Shown piece after piece: positions 40,850 through 51,483 of a stretch of 64,000 bases of DNA. The DNA is from Anolis sagrei. Its lineage: Eukaryota; Chordata; Lepidosauria; Squamata; Anolidae. Each line of letters starts with the position of its first letter. Position 1 is the stretch's first letter. Where the stretch lies: NCBI RefSeq assembly GCF_037176765.1, contig NC_090022.1:176087117-176151116 (forward strand), in the 5' to 3' direction. The notes below the pieces were generated by a model that made no database searches, was not told where the DNA came from, and saw only the letters and a list, made by a program, of their open reading frames with translations. The translations under genes were made by a program, and so were the position numbers.

Positions 40850-41090
40850 GCGGAGACAGGAGGAGGAGGAGGAGGGCCTGGCGTTGCCTTCCCCTCAGAA
40901 AAGCCAAGGAAGGAGGTAAAGGCTACATCTACACTGTGGAGTTAACGCAGTTCCATATCACTTGAACTCCCATGGCTCAGGGTCAGGGAATCCTCTGGAG
41001 TTGTGGTCTCAAAGGTCTCCAGCCTTCCCTGCCTTCCTCAGAATTCCACAGCATTCAGCCGTGGGGGATAAGGCGGTATCAAAATGCAAC
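40850..41090. other. Intergenic DNA upstream of the Rab gene
   Basis: Contains a foldback-family word (ctacatctacactgtggagtta) near 40922. Nothing else recognised. Confidence 0.4.
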
Positions 41091-41094
41091 GATT

Positions 41095-42760
41095 CTTCGT
41101 TTGTGGGATTAACATAACTCAAAAACCACTGGACAAATTGACACCAACTTTGGGCACAATACACCTAACAACCCAATGTATGTCCTTCTTCAAAAAAATT
41201 GATTTTGTAATTTGGGAGTTGTAGTTGCTAGAATTTATAGTTCGCCTACAATCAAAGAGCATTCTGAACCCCACCAACAATGGAATTGAACCAAATTTAG
41301 CACACAAAACTGCCATGACCAACAGAAAACTCTGGAAGGGTTTGGTGGGCATTGACCTTGAGTTTTGGAGTTGTAGTTCATCTACATCCAGAGAGATCTG
41401 TGGACTCAAACAATGATGGATCTGGCACAAATACCCAATATGCCCTAATATGAACACAGATGGTGTTGGGGGGAAATAGACCTTGACAATTGGGAGTTGT
41501 AGTTGCTGGGATTTATAGTTCACCTACAATCAAAGAGCATTCTGAACCCCACCAACGAAAGAATTGGGGCAAACTTCCCACACAGAACCCCCATACTTAA
41601 GGCCACCCAGTCCAACTCCCTTCACCAGGGCAAGAAAACGTAATCAAAGCCCTCCTGACATTCAGCCACAGATATAGAATCATAGACTCATAGAGTTGGA
41701 AGAGACCTCATGGGCCATCCAGTCCAACCCCCTGCCAAGAAGCAGGAATATTGCATTCAAATCACCCCTGACAGATGGCCATCCAGCCTCTGTTTAAAAG
41801 CTTCCAAAGAAGGAGCCTCCACCACACTCCGGGGCAGAGAGTTCCACTGCTGAACGGCTCTCACAGTCAGGAAGTTCTTCCTCATGTTCAGATCGAATCT
41901 CCTCTCTTGTAGTTTTAGATAGATAGATAGATAGATATGATTTACACACACACAGATATAGTATCATAGATTTGAAAGGGACCCCCACAGTACTTCTTGT
42001 CATTACTTTGTCAGTGTTGATGTGGAGATTGTCTGGTTTGACCACTCTGGAACATGCAACATATAATTGTTCTTTAGGGATTCCTTTCAAATCTATCATA
42101 CTATATCTGTGGGTGTGAGAGTCATATCTATCTGTATCTATGGCTGGATGGCTCTTTGTCAGGAGGGCTTTGATTACGTTTTCTTGCCCTGGTGAAGGGA
42201 GTTGGACTGGGTGGCCTTAAGTATGGGGGTTCTGTGTAGGAAGTTTGCCCCAGTTCTATCGTTAGTGGGGTTCAGCATGCTCTTTGATTGTAGGTGAACT
42301 ATAAATCCCTGTAACTACAACTCCTAAATGTCATGGTCTATTTCCCCCCAAACTCAATCTGTGTTCAAATTTGGTCATATGGAATATTCGTGCCGAGTTT
42401 GGTCCAGATCCATCATTGTTTGAGTCCAAAGTGCTCTCTGGATGTAGGTGAACTACAACTCCCAAACTCAAGGTCAATGCCCACCAAACCCTTCTACCGT
42501 TTTCTATTGGTCTTGGAAGTCCTGTGTGCCACGTTTGGTTCAATTCCATTGTTAGTGGAGTTCACAATGCCCTTTGATCGTAGGTGAACTATAAGTCCCA
42601 GCAACTACAACTCCCAAATGACAAAATCAATTTTTTGAGTTATGGTCACTCCTTGGGTTGTTAGGTGTATGCTGCCCAAATTTGGTGTCAATTCCCCCAG
42701 TGGTTTTTGAGTTCTGTTAATCCCACAAACAAACATTACATTTTTATTTATATAGATGAC
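41095..42760. mobile_element. Helitron sequences in inverted arrangement, with CR1 inside
   Basis: Left arm starts gtttgtgggattaacataac (plus); right arm ends with its inverse (to about 42760). Both carry gggagttgtagtt and catctacatccagagag words. The minus strand at 42090-42000 reads KEQLYVACSRVVKPDNLHIN, the Helitron helicase C-terminal motif. CR1 (41685-41925, reverse) is inserted between the arms. Confidence 0.75.
41685..41925 (-). mobile_element. CR1 LINE 3' end, reverse
   Basis: atagagttggaagagacctc through cctctcttgtagtttt, followed by (GATA)n. Confidence 0.9.
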
Positions 42761-43144
42761 TTTAATGCACACATAAACAAGTCCTGGAGAAGTTTGAGCA
42801 TTGGTTTATGATTCTGGAGATTAGGTTTTGAATCCCTATTCAGTCATGGAAACCCGGCCTTGGCTCAGTTGCACTCATTTCCAGAGGAAAACAATGGCAA
42901 GCCTCCCTCAAACCAGTCCTGCCAAGAAAACCCTGTGATAGGTTTATCTGGGGGTCAGCCTAAATCGGAAAGATCTTGAAGACAAACAAGAAATGTCTGA
43001 TTCAGCAAGTTTAGGATTACGCCACAGGAAATGTGAGCTTGCGGGGAAGTGATTTGAAGCTCGCTCCTGCAACATGTATCTAATATTTCTCAGCTCACTT
43101 CCAACCCCTTTTTTTTGCAATAGAAATAATGGTTGCCTTGCATA

Positions 43145-43450
43145 ACACAATGGGCTTTTCCACACAGCCATATAACCCAGAATATCAAGGCAGATAATTC
43201 ACAATAATCTGCTTTGAACTGTGAGCCCTTCCACATAGCCCTATAGGCTATATCCCAGAACATCAAGACAGAAAATCCCACATTATTTGCTTTGAAGTGG
43301 GTTATCTGAGTCCACACTCAGATAATGTGGGATTTTCTGCCTCGATATTTTGGGATATAGGGCTGTGTGGAAGGGCCCTGGGTTATCTGAGTCCACACTG
43401 CCATATAATCCAGTTCAGTGTGGATTTTATGCAGCTGTGTGGAAGGGGTT
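43145..43450. mobile_element. Foldback MITE, type B (ccacacagcc...gggctgtgtgg)
   Basis: Two overlapping copies: tttccacacagccatataac, cccagaacatcaagacagaa, and the inverse gggatatagggctgtgtgga. Confidence 0.75.
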
Positions 43451-43910
43451 GTGGTCACTGGAATCAAAGTAGTTGGCACGTTAGGAGGAAGTGATTGTTT
43501 ATGATTACAACTCTCAATTGTGGGACAGGGCAAAGCAGCATAGTCAAACATGGACCCATGGATTTCAGAAAAATGTTAACAGGTTCAGGTATATATAGAG
43601 TGGAATTTCACTGCTAGACATGGTAAAGGGGAAGGAGGACTCAGAACAAGGGTGGGAATACTTGAAGAAGGAATAGTAAAAATAATTAAATGGAAGAAGA
43701 AAAATGGGAAATGTTTGAAAAGGGCAGTGTGGCTGCAAGCTCGGATACGAAATTGAAAGGGGAAAAGAGTATGTATAACAAATGGAAGGAAAGGTGAATC
43801 ATGAGAGAGAGAGAGAGAGAGAGAGGGAGGGAGGGAGGGAGGGAGGGAGAGGGAACGGCTGTGTAGGCCAAGCTTGGAAAGCTGTATCTCAGAATAAGCT
43901 GAGACGGGGG
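43451..43910. other. Intergenic, (GA)n(GGGA)n tract only
   Basis: 43803-43848 is a GA then GGGA microsatellite. Otherwise no feature seen. Confidence 0.5.
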
Positions 43911-43960
43911 ACCCTTCTACACTGCCATATAAAATCCAGATTATCTGCTTTGAACTAGAT

Positions 43961-46435
43961 CAGGGGTCCTCAAACTAAGGCCCGGGGGCAAGATACGGCC
44001 CTCCAAGGTCATTTACCCGGCCCTCGCTCAGGGTCAACCTAAGTCTGAAACGACTTCAAAGCACACAACAACAACAACAACAACAACAGCAACAACAACA
44101 ACAACAATCCTATCTCATCAGCCAAAAGCAGGCCCACACTTCCCATTGAAATTCTAATAAGTTTATATTTGTTAAAATTGTTCTTAATTTTAATTATTGT
44201 ATTGTTTTAAGTGTTTTTTGCACTACAAATAAGATATGTGCAGTGTGCATAGGAATTCATTCATATTTTTTTTCAAATTATAATCCGGCCCTCCAGCAGT
44301 TTGAGGGACTGTGACCTGGCCCTCTGTTTAAAAAGTTTGAGGACCCCTGATTTAGAACATTTATTATTATTATTATTATTATTCATTTATTGTTTGAGAA
44401 ACCTTGAGCTAGTGGATGAAAGGTCAGTAAACCAGCTACAACAGATCTTAGGCCCCATCTACACTGCCTGGCCCTCTGTTTAAAAAGTTTCTTTTTTTTA
44501 TTTTTATTGATTTATCACAATTATTACATACTATTGCATTTTATACATCAACCTCTTTAACATGTTGTTTTGTTGTTTTGCTTTGACATTTCCTCCCCTT
44601 TTCTCTTTTTTCCCCCTTTTTTCACCTCAGTGCTCCCCTCCACCCGTCTCAAGCCACATTTCTTACATTTCATCTGTACCACTTCCATATTAACTTATAA
44701 TAATTTTCTTTAACTCGTATCGATAAATTTTTTAAATGTCTTTGTCCCCATAACTGTTGCCACTCTATTTCACTTATTTTTATCCCTAAATCCTCTTCCC
44801 AAATCTCCTTAAGGGTACACTTTTTTATTTTTCCATCCTTCATTTCAATTAGTATCTTATAGATTTTGCTAATTATGCCTCTCAAGTTTTCATGTTCGTC
44901 TACTGCCCTTCCCTTCTGTATTATTTGTTCGAATTGATTGAGTTGGCTTCCATTTCTATTATTTTTTTTCCAGTTTATTAACCATTGTTCTAGTTGTATA
45001 CAATGAAACCATGATAATTTTATTTCTTTAAACTCTTCCAACATCCTTTCCCTCTTCATTTCCACTTTCATCCAATCCCCTATTCTATCTAAATTTATTT
45101 CCCTTACCTTTTTATCCATTGCTTTTTTAAAATTTTTTGGGAATTTCTTTTCCATCACTATTGGGGTTATAATTGATCCTTCCTTTATTAACCTCCCCTT
45201 GTATTTATTCCATACTTTCAGTATGTTGCTCAGCATTGGGTTTCTAATTTCCCTCAGTTCTTTTCTGGTAAGCTGTTTAAAAAATATATTCCAAGTTTCA
45301 TCTTCCACTTTTCCTGAATCATTACTAAGCCAATCTATTCCCTCTTTTTTAACCATTCCTTCTATAACCAAATTTAATCTGCTTGCTTCATAATATTTTT
45401 TTATATTAGGTAGTGCTAGTCCACCCTTCTTTTGCGAGCTATACCATAACTGTTTGTTTAGCCTGTTTCTTTTACTTCCATTGCAGTACTTATTAATCAT
45501 TTGTTGCCATCTAATTAGTTCTTCTTCTGTGATTTGAAGTGGTAACATTCTAAATATAAAATTTATTTTTGGAAGTATTTTCATTTTTACTAATGCTATT
45601 CTTCCAAACCAGGATAAATGTATACCTTCGTACTCTATTAACTTTTTCTGAACTTCTTTTCTTAAAGTTACTACATTTACTTCCTCTATCTCTTTTAAAT
45701 CCTTAGTTATTATTACTCCCAAGTATTTTAATTTATTCTTAATTCTTATTCCCATTTTTCTCTGTTCTATAATTTTTTTTCTTCTTCTCTTGTATAATTG
45801 AGTAGCATCATTTCTGACTTGTTCCAATTAACTTGTAAACCCGTTGCTTTCCCAAATATCTCCAAATGTTCTTTTATTCTATCTATTTTCTCCACTATAT
45901 TTTCTATAAATAACAATGTATCGTCAGCGAATAAGCTCACCTTCTGTTTCTCCTTTTTTCCTAATCCTTCTAAATTTTTATCGTTCCTTATATTATTAGC
46001 AAAAAGTTCTATCACCATAGCAAATAATATCGGGGACAAAGGGCACCCTTGTCTAGTTCCTCTAGTCACTTTTATTTCGTTTGTCACTCCATCATTTATG
46101 GTTATCACTGCTGAGTTCTTTGAATAAAATTGTTTTAGTACTCCTTTTATTTTATTTCCCATTCCAAATTTATTCAATATTTCCCCTAGTGTCTCCCATT
46201 CCACACAATCGAACGCTTTAAAAATATCTAATGATAGTATCCCTGCTTTTCCCTTCCCCTCTTTAGCCCAATGAATTTTATTTAGTACTCTCCCTATCAA
46301 ATTTGACATTTGTCTTCCTTTTATAAACCCACACTGATCTTCTTTTATATACTTATACATACATTTATTCATTCTATTAGCTAATATCGCGGACAATATC
46401 TTTGCATCCTGGTTTAAAAAGTTTGAGCACCCTTG
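43961..46435 (+). mobile_element. Composite hAT element with captured flank and L1 insertion
   Basis: Outer 8-bp target duplication aactagat (43953-43960 and 46436-46443). Inside is a complete hAT (43961-44349). It is followed by about 120 bp (44350-44468) identical in kind to the right flank of the hAT at 49633-50012, including that copy's atttagaa target site. Then a second copy of the hAT 3' end follows (ctggccctctgtttaaaaag), itself split by an L1. Confidence 0.85.
44491..46411 (-). mobile_element. L1 LINE, 5'-truncated, recent
   Basis: Flanked by a 13-bp duplication gtttaaaaagttt (44478-44490 and 46412-46424), with the A-rich tail at the left. The minus strand encodes L1 ORF2 from the reverse transcriptase: FIKGRQMSNLIGRVLNKIHW, SLDIFKAFDCVEW, GTRQGCPLSPILFAMVIELF and the LFADDTLLF catalytic motif, then the C terminus to the stop at 44670. 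The frame shifts once near 45775-45785, in an eight-A run; otherwise about 580 codons are open. Confidence 0.93.
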
Positions 46436-46459
46436 AACTAGATTATATGGCATTGTAGC

Positions 46460-47300
46460 ATCAGGCTGGATCTACGCTGCCATATAATCCAAATTTCCAG
46501 GTTATCTGCTTTGAACAGGATTATATGAGTCTACACTGTCATATAATCCAGTTCAAAGCAGATAATCTGGGTTTTATGTGGCAGTGTAGATGGGGCATCA
46601 ATAAATCCAGTTCAAATCAGATAATGTAAGACCCTTCCACACAGCTATATAACCCAGAATACCAAGGCAGATAACCCACAATATCTGCTTTGAACTGGGT
46701 TATCTGAGCCCACACTCAGATAATGTGGGATTTTCTGCCTTGATATTCTGGGATATCCGGTGCCCCCAGTGGCGCAGTGTTAAAGCGCTGAGCTGCTGAG
46801 CTTGTTGACCGAAAGGTTGCAGGTTCGAATCCGGGGAGCGGCGTGAGCTTCTGTTGTCAGCCCCAGCTTCTGCCAACCTAGCAGTTCGAAAACATGCAAA
46901 ATGTGAGTAGATCAATAGGTACTGGTCTGGCGGGAAGGTAACGGCGTTCCATGCAGGCATGCCAGCGACATGACCTTGGAGGTGTCTATGGACAACGCCG
47001 GCTCTTCGGCTTAGAAATGGAGATGAGCACCAACCCCCAGAATTGGACACGACTGGACTTAATGTCAGGGGGAAACCTTTACCTTACCTTTACCTATTCT
47101 GGGATATAGAGCTGCGTGGAAGGGCCCCCAGAATAATAAGGCAGATAATCCAGAATATTTGCTTTGAACTGCGTTATCTGAGTCCACACTGCTGTATATT
47201 CCAGTTCAAATGTGGGATTTTATTCAGCTGTGTGGAAGCCCCCCCCCCCCCCCCCCCGATTATCTGATTTGGATTATATGGCAGTGTAGATGCGGCCTTG
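46460..47300. mobile_element. Foldback MITEs (types A and B) split by a SINE
   Basis: 46470-46600 is type A (gctgccatataatccaaatt ... ggcagtgtagatggggc). 46628-46756 joined to 47095-47130 is type B. 47130-47300 is a further copy with a run of about 21 C at 47239-47258. Confidence 0.75.
46757..47094 (+). mobile_element. tRNA-derived SINE, family A, with target duplication
   Basis: ccggtgcccccagtggcgca to ccttaccttacc, flanked by tattctgggatat (46744-46756 and 47095-47107) inside a foldback MITE. One of the cleanest copies. Confidence 0.92.
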
Positions 47301-48249
47301 ATTGGCAAGCAAAGAGAAACAAGATATTTTTCTGATGCATTCAAACCAAGAGTACAACCAAGGAAACAATTGGGCTGCTGTTCAGCAAAGGCGGCAAAAT
47401 GCTAATAAATCATAACAAAAAGCCAGAACTAGTTGTTATTAATTTTGCTTCATTTTTTTCTGGCCTAAAAGATATCTACATTTTTGTGCAACATCAGATA
47501 CATTGGAACCAGGATTTCCAATCAAGACTGATGGAGTTAGGAAGCACTTTGCTAACTTCAAATTTGAAGGGAAGCAAATAAATACTCTCTGAACCATTTG
47601 CCCTCATTTTTTGACAAAACTCTGCAACAGTGTCACTGTAGGGTCACCAGAAGTCAGAAATGCCTTGAAGGCACACAACTGACCATTGTTCCCAAAGTCC
47701 TAGAGCTCGTATCCTACATAGAGAGTAGGCAAAGAGTGTGCATCCCATCTGAAACCATTTGAAATCCTTCCTGCAGGATTCTGGGGCTTGGAGTTGAGGG
47801 GAGGGGTCTTTACAGTGCTCTGCCAGAGAGATCCTGAGCCCCACTAAACTACAAGCCCTGCAAACCACTTCTGCTGATATGATTGCTTCTTCCTTACTGT
47901 TAAAAGCATAAGCACTCTGTCTCTTGTTCTGTTGGACATTCATTCACAGCAGCAGAAGGGTTAACAAGACTGCCAAAACTGCAGAAAACAAGTGGGAAGG
48001 AAGGGTCGGGTGCAGTCAGATGACTTGGCCAAATCATATGACCACCAGTTCCCAAATTAACTCTGGCACTTTTTTTGCAAAGTTGTTGATAGCAACTGCT
48101 ACGCCTGCCTTACTGTGGAGGAGCACTTGGGTCCCCTATCGCCCAGTCCAGTCCCAGATAGACTTCCCAGGTATATTATTCTGTATCTGCAGATTTATTC
48201 TTTGGGGTTCAAACTCCACTCCTACTCCCCACCAAAAACAAATCTGTAT
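47301..48249. other. RENBP upstream region
   Basis: No repeat recognised. An upstream noncoding RENBP exon and the promoter may lie here; I cannot place them. A long open frame runs through 47924-48637 but has no family resemblance before the RENBP ATG. Confidence 0.35.
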
Positions 48250-48370
48250 TGTTGAAGGCTTTCACGGCCGGAATCAGTGGGGTGTTGTGTTGTGTTGTTT
48301 TCCATCCCAGCAATTTTTTCCAATGTTTTGCCTGCATCTGTGGCTGGCATCTTCAGAGGATGCCAGCCAT
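48250..48370 (-). mobile_element. Penelope-like 3' terminal fragment, diverged
   Basis: ttgaaggctttcacggccgg and tgcctgcatctgtggctggc match the common 3' terminus of the other copies. Confidence 0.7.
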
Positions 48371-48485
48371 GCATCCGACCATGTCCTTCAATGTGCTGAC
48401 CCAGCTGATCCAATGCCTTCTCCACCCCTCCCCTCGCCCTCCTCTCCTGAGAGTGATCTCTTCTCTGTTTTTTGTTTCTCTGCAG

Positions 48486-48600
48486 CAGAAGCATCAGGAA
48501 TGGATTTACAGGGGCTCCGAAACTGGCACCAAAGGATCTCTGGCGAGCTGGATTCGGTGGTCGCATTCTGGCTGCAGCACTCCCATGACAAAGAATACGG
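48486..48600 (+). CDS. RENBP: RENBP exon 1 with start codon
   Basis: Follows a good polypyrimidine-tgcag acceptor, so an untranslated exon probably lies upstream. ATG at 48500-48502 opens [18 protein letters not shown]; ends GAA TAC GG before gtgctc, a weak donor. Penelope-like fragments lie on both sides (48250-48370 and from 48622). Confidence 0.9.
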
Positions 48601-50034
48601 GTGCTCTCTCTTAAATGTCTTTTATGGGTTGTTGTAGGTTTTTCGGGGTATATAACCATGTTCTAGAGGCATTCTCTCCTGACGTTTCGCCTGCATCTAT
48701 GGCAAGCATCCTCAGAGGTAGTGAGGTCTGTTGGAACTAGGAAAAGGGGTTTATATATCTGCGGAATGACCAGGGTGGGACAAAGGACTCTTGTCTGCTG
48801 GAGCTAGGTGTGAATGTTTCAACTGACCACCTCGATTAGCGTTTGATGGCCTGGCAGTGCCTGTGGCAATCTTTTGTTGAGAGGTAATTAGATGTCCCTG
48901 CCTGCTTCCTCTCTGTTGTTTGGCTGTTGTAATTTTAGAGTTTTTTAATACTGGTAGCCAGATTTTGTTCATTTTCATGGTTTCCTCCTTTCTGTTGAAA
49001 TTGTCCACGTGCTCGTGGATTTCAATGGCTTCTCTGTGTAGTCTGACATGGTGGTTGTGGAAGGGGCCTGAGGCTGGATCTACTGCCCTACATCCCAGCA
49101 TCTGATCCCAGATTATCTGCTAATCCCAGATTATCTGGCAGTGGAGATTCATATAATCCAGTTCAAAGCTGATCACCTGGAATCAGATCCTGTGATATAG
49201 GGCAGCGTAAATCCATCCTATGACACCCTTTGCTTTCTCTAACAAGATGAGGCCAACATGCGACATGAATACAACATCCTTTCAGACTTTAGTTTTACAA
49301 GTTCAGTCTTCTCTGCCAAAGAGAGGTAGTACCTCGCCAAACTACAGATCACAGCTTCCATCACAGTTAAAGTGATGTCCAAAATGTATTAATTCTGAGT
49401 ACTTTCTTTTCTAAAATTTTGTTTTGATTCTCCTCTTCCTTTCCCCTGAAGAACTCTCACATTCTCCTTCCATCTGGTTGTAAAGTGTCTGTTTTCTTTT
49501 TCTCCCTAGAGGCTTCTTTACATGTCTGGGCCAGGATGGGAAGGTTTATGATGACTTGAAATATGTCTGGTTGCAAGGGCGGCAGGTAGGAGTGCTCAGG
49601 ATTTTTATCTTTCCTGTCATTATAATTTAGAACAGCGGTCCTCAAACTTAGGCCCGGGCTGGATACAGCCCTCCAAGGTCATTTACCCAGCCCTCACTCA
49701 AGGTCAACCTAAGTCTGAAATGTCTTGAAAGCACACAACAACAACAACAACAACAACAACAAGAATCCTATCTCATCAGCCAAAAGCAGACCCACACTTC
49801 CCATTGACATACTAATAAGTTTATATTTGTTAAAATTGTTCTTAATTTTAATTATTGTATTGTTTTAAAGAGGGGGTTTTTTGCACTACAAATAAGATAT
49901 GTGCAGTGTGCATAGGAATTCAAATTATGTTTTTTCCAAATTATAATCCGGACCTCCAACAGTTTGAGGGACTGTGACCTGGCCCTCTGTTTAAAAAGTT
50001 TGAGAACCCCTGATTTAGAACATTATTTATTTCT

Positions 50035-50065
<31 letters not shown>

Positions 50066-50565
50066 TTTATTGTTTGAGAAACCTTGAGCTAGTGGATGAA
50101 AGGTCAGTAAACCAGCTTAGGCCCCATTTACACTTCCATGTAAAATCCAGATTATCTGTTTTGAACTGGATTATATGGCAGTGTAGACTCATATAATCCA
50201 GTTCAAAGCAGATAATCTGGATTTCATATGACAGTGTAGATTATTATTATTATTATTATTATTGACACAAAAGCACAGTATATCACAGGAAACGAGATCT
50301 ATATGCTGTATTTCGTATCACAAAATGACAAGTCGAATACTTCCCAAGCATCCAGGACTGTGTGATGTATTTTCGAATGATGCATGCAGATCCAAGTAAA
50401 GTGGCCTTCTGCAGTTGACAGATCATGATTTTGTCGATGTTTATTGTTTCCAAATGCTGGCTGAGATCTTTTGGCACGGCACCCAGTGCGCCAATGACCA
50501 CTGGGAGCACCTGTACTGGTTTATGCCAGAGCCTTTGCAGTTCGATTTTGAGGTCTTATTTTGGG

Positions 50566-50599
<34 letters not shown>

Positions 50600-51436
50600 G
50601 AGCATTTCTGTCCTGCTCTTCTCGCCTCTGAAGAGGGACTCAGGACAGCTACCAACAGGCACCATTTGGTGCCAAACATTAAAACAAGCATAACATACAA
50701 TTAACCTACATTAAAAACAATTATAGATACATTAAAACAGTTCACTGTTTAGATGGGGCCTTAATTGGAGATGAGTTGTGCCAGGAACTAGCCTCAGAAC
50801 TTTGTTTCGATGAATGGAACGAGTGCAAAATAAAAGCTCAAGGATCCCTCTGAGCACATACGGAGTGTCTTTCTTTATGCATTGCACAATTGAACTAGAG
50901 CAAAGGGCCTGGCTGCATGGCAAAGTAGGCCTTCTAAGCAACTTTCAGCCCCATCGCCTTTTTCTTTAGATGATCAACCCAGGGCAGGTTAGTGAGTGCA
51001 TCTGCATTGCCAAATATCGGCCTGATTTTAAGACAGGGCCGGGAGCCTAAGGTCCTTGGCTGAAGTTCAATAAGATGAGGGGGCATGGAGAAGGGACACA
51101 GAAAAGTGCATTGAGGTTCTACTTTTGTCCCTGGGTCCAGGGGTTCTGGGCTATTCATCCTGCAAATGACTCAGGCCCTATCTATATTGCCATATAATCC
51201 AGATTATCAAATCAGATAAACCACATTGCTTTGAACTGGATTATATGAGTCCTCACTGCCCTATATTCCATAGTGGATTTACTATGTTGTTTTATATTGT
51301 TGATTTTGTTATTTCATATTTTATCATGATGTATTTTGTTATTGTGTGTTTATTATGTTGTATTATTTTAGGCTTGGCCTCATGTTAGCTGCCCTGAGTC
51401 CCCTTTGGGGAGATGGTGGCGGGTTATAAATAAAGT

Positions 51437-51483
<47 letters not shown>

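Noticed and set aside
43800-43850. (GA)n(GGGA)n tract as a CRISPR-like or regulatory array
   Set aside because: It is a plain microsatellite with no spacers; CRISPR is not expected in a vertebrate.
44670-46453. Two long minus-strand frames as host genes
   Set aside because: They are reverse-transcriptase parts of an L1; the first codons of the right-hand frame come from hAT flank.
47924-48637. A 237-codon open frame running into RENBP exon 1
   Set aside because: Before the RENBP ATG it shows no family resemblance and passes through a Penelope-like fragment and an intron-like pyrimidine tract. The acceptor at 48485 and the ATG at 48500 explain the coding part.
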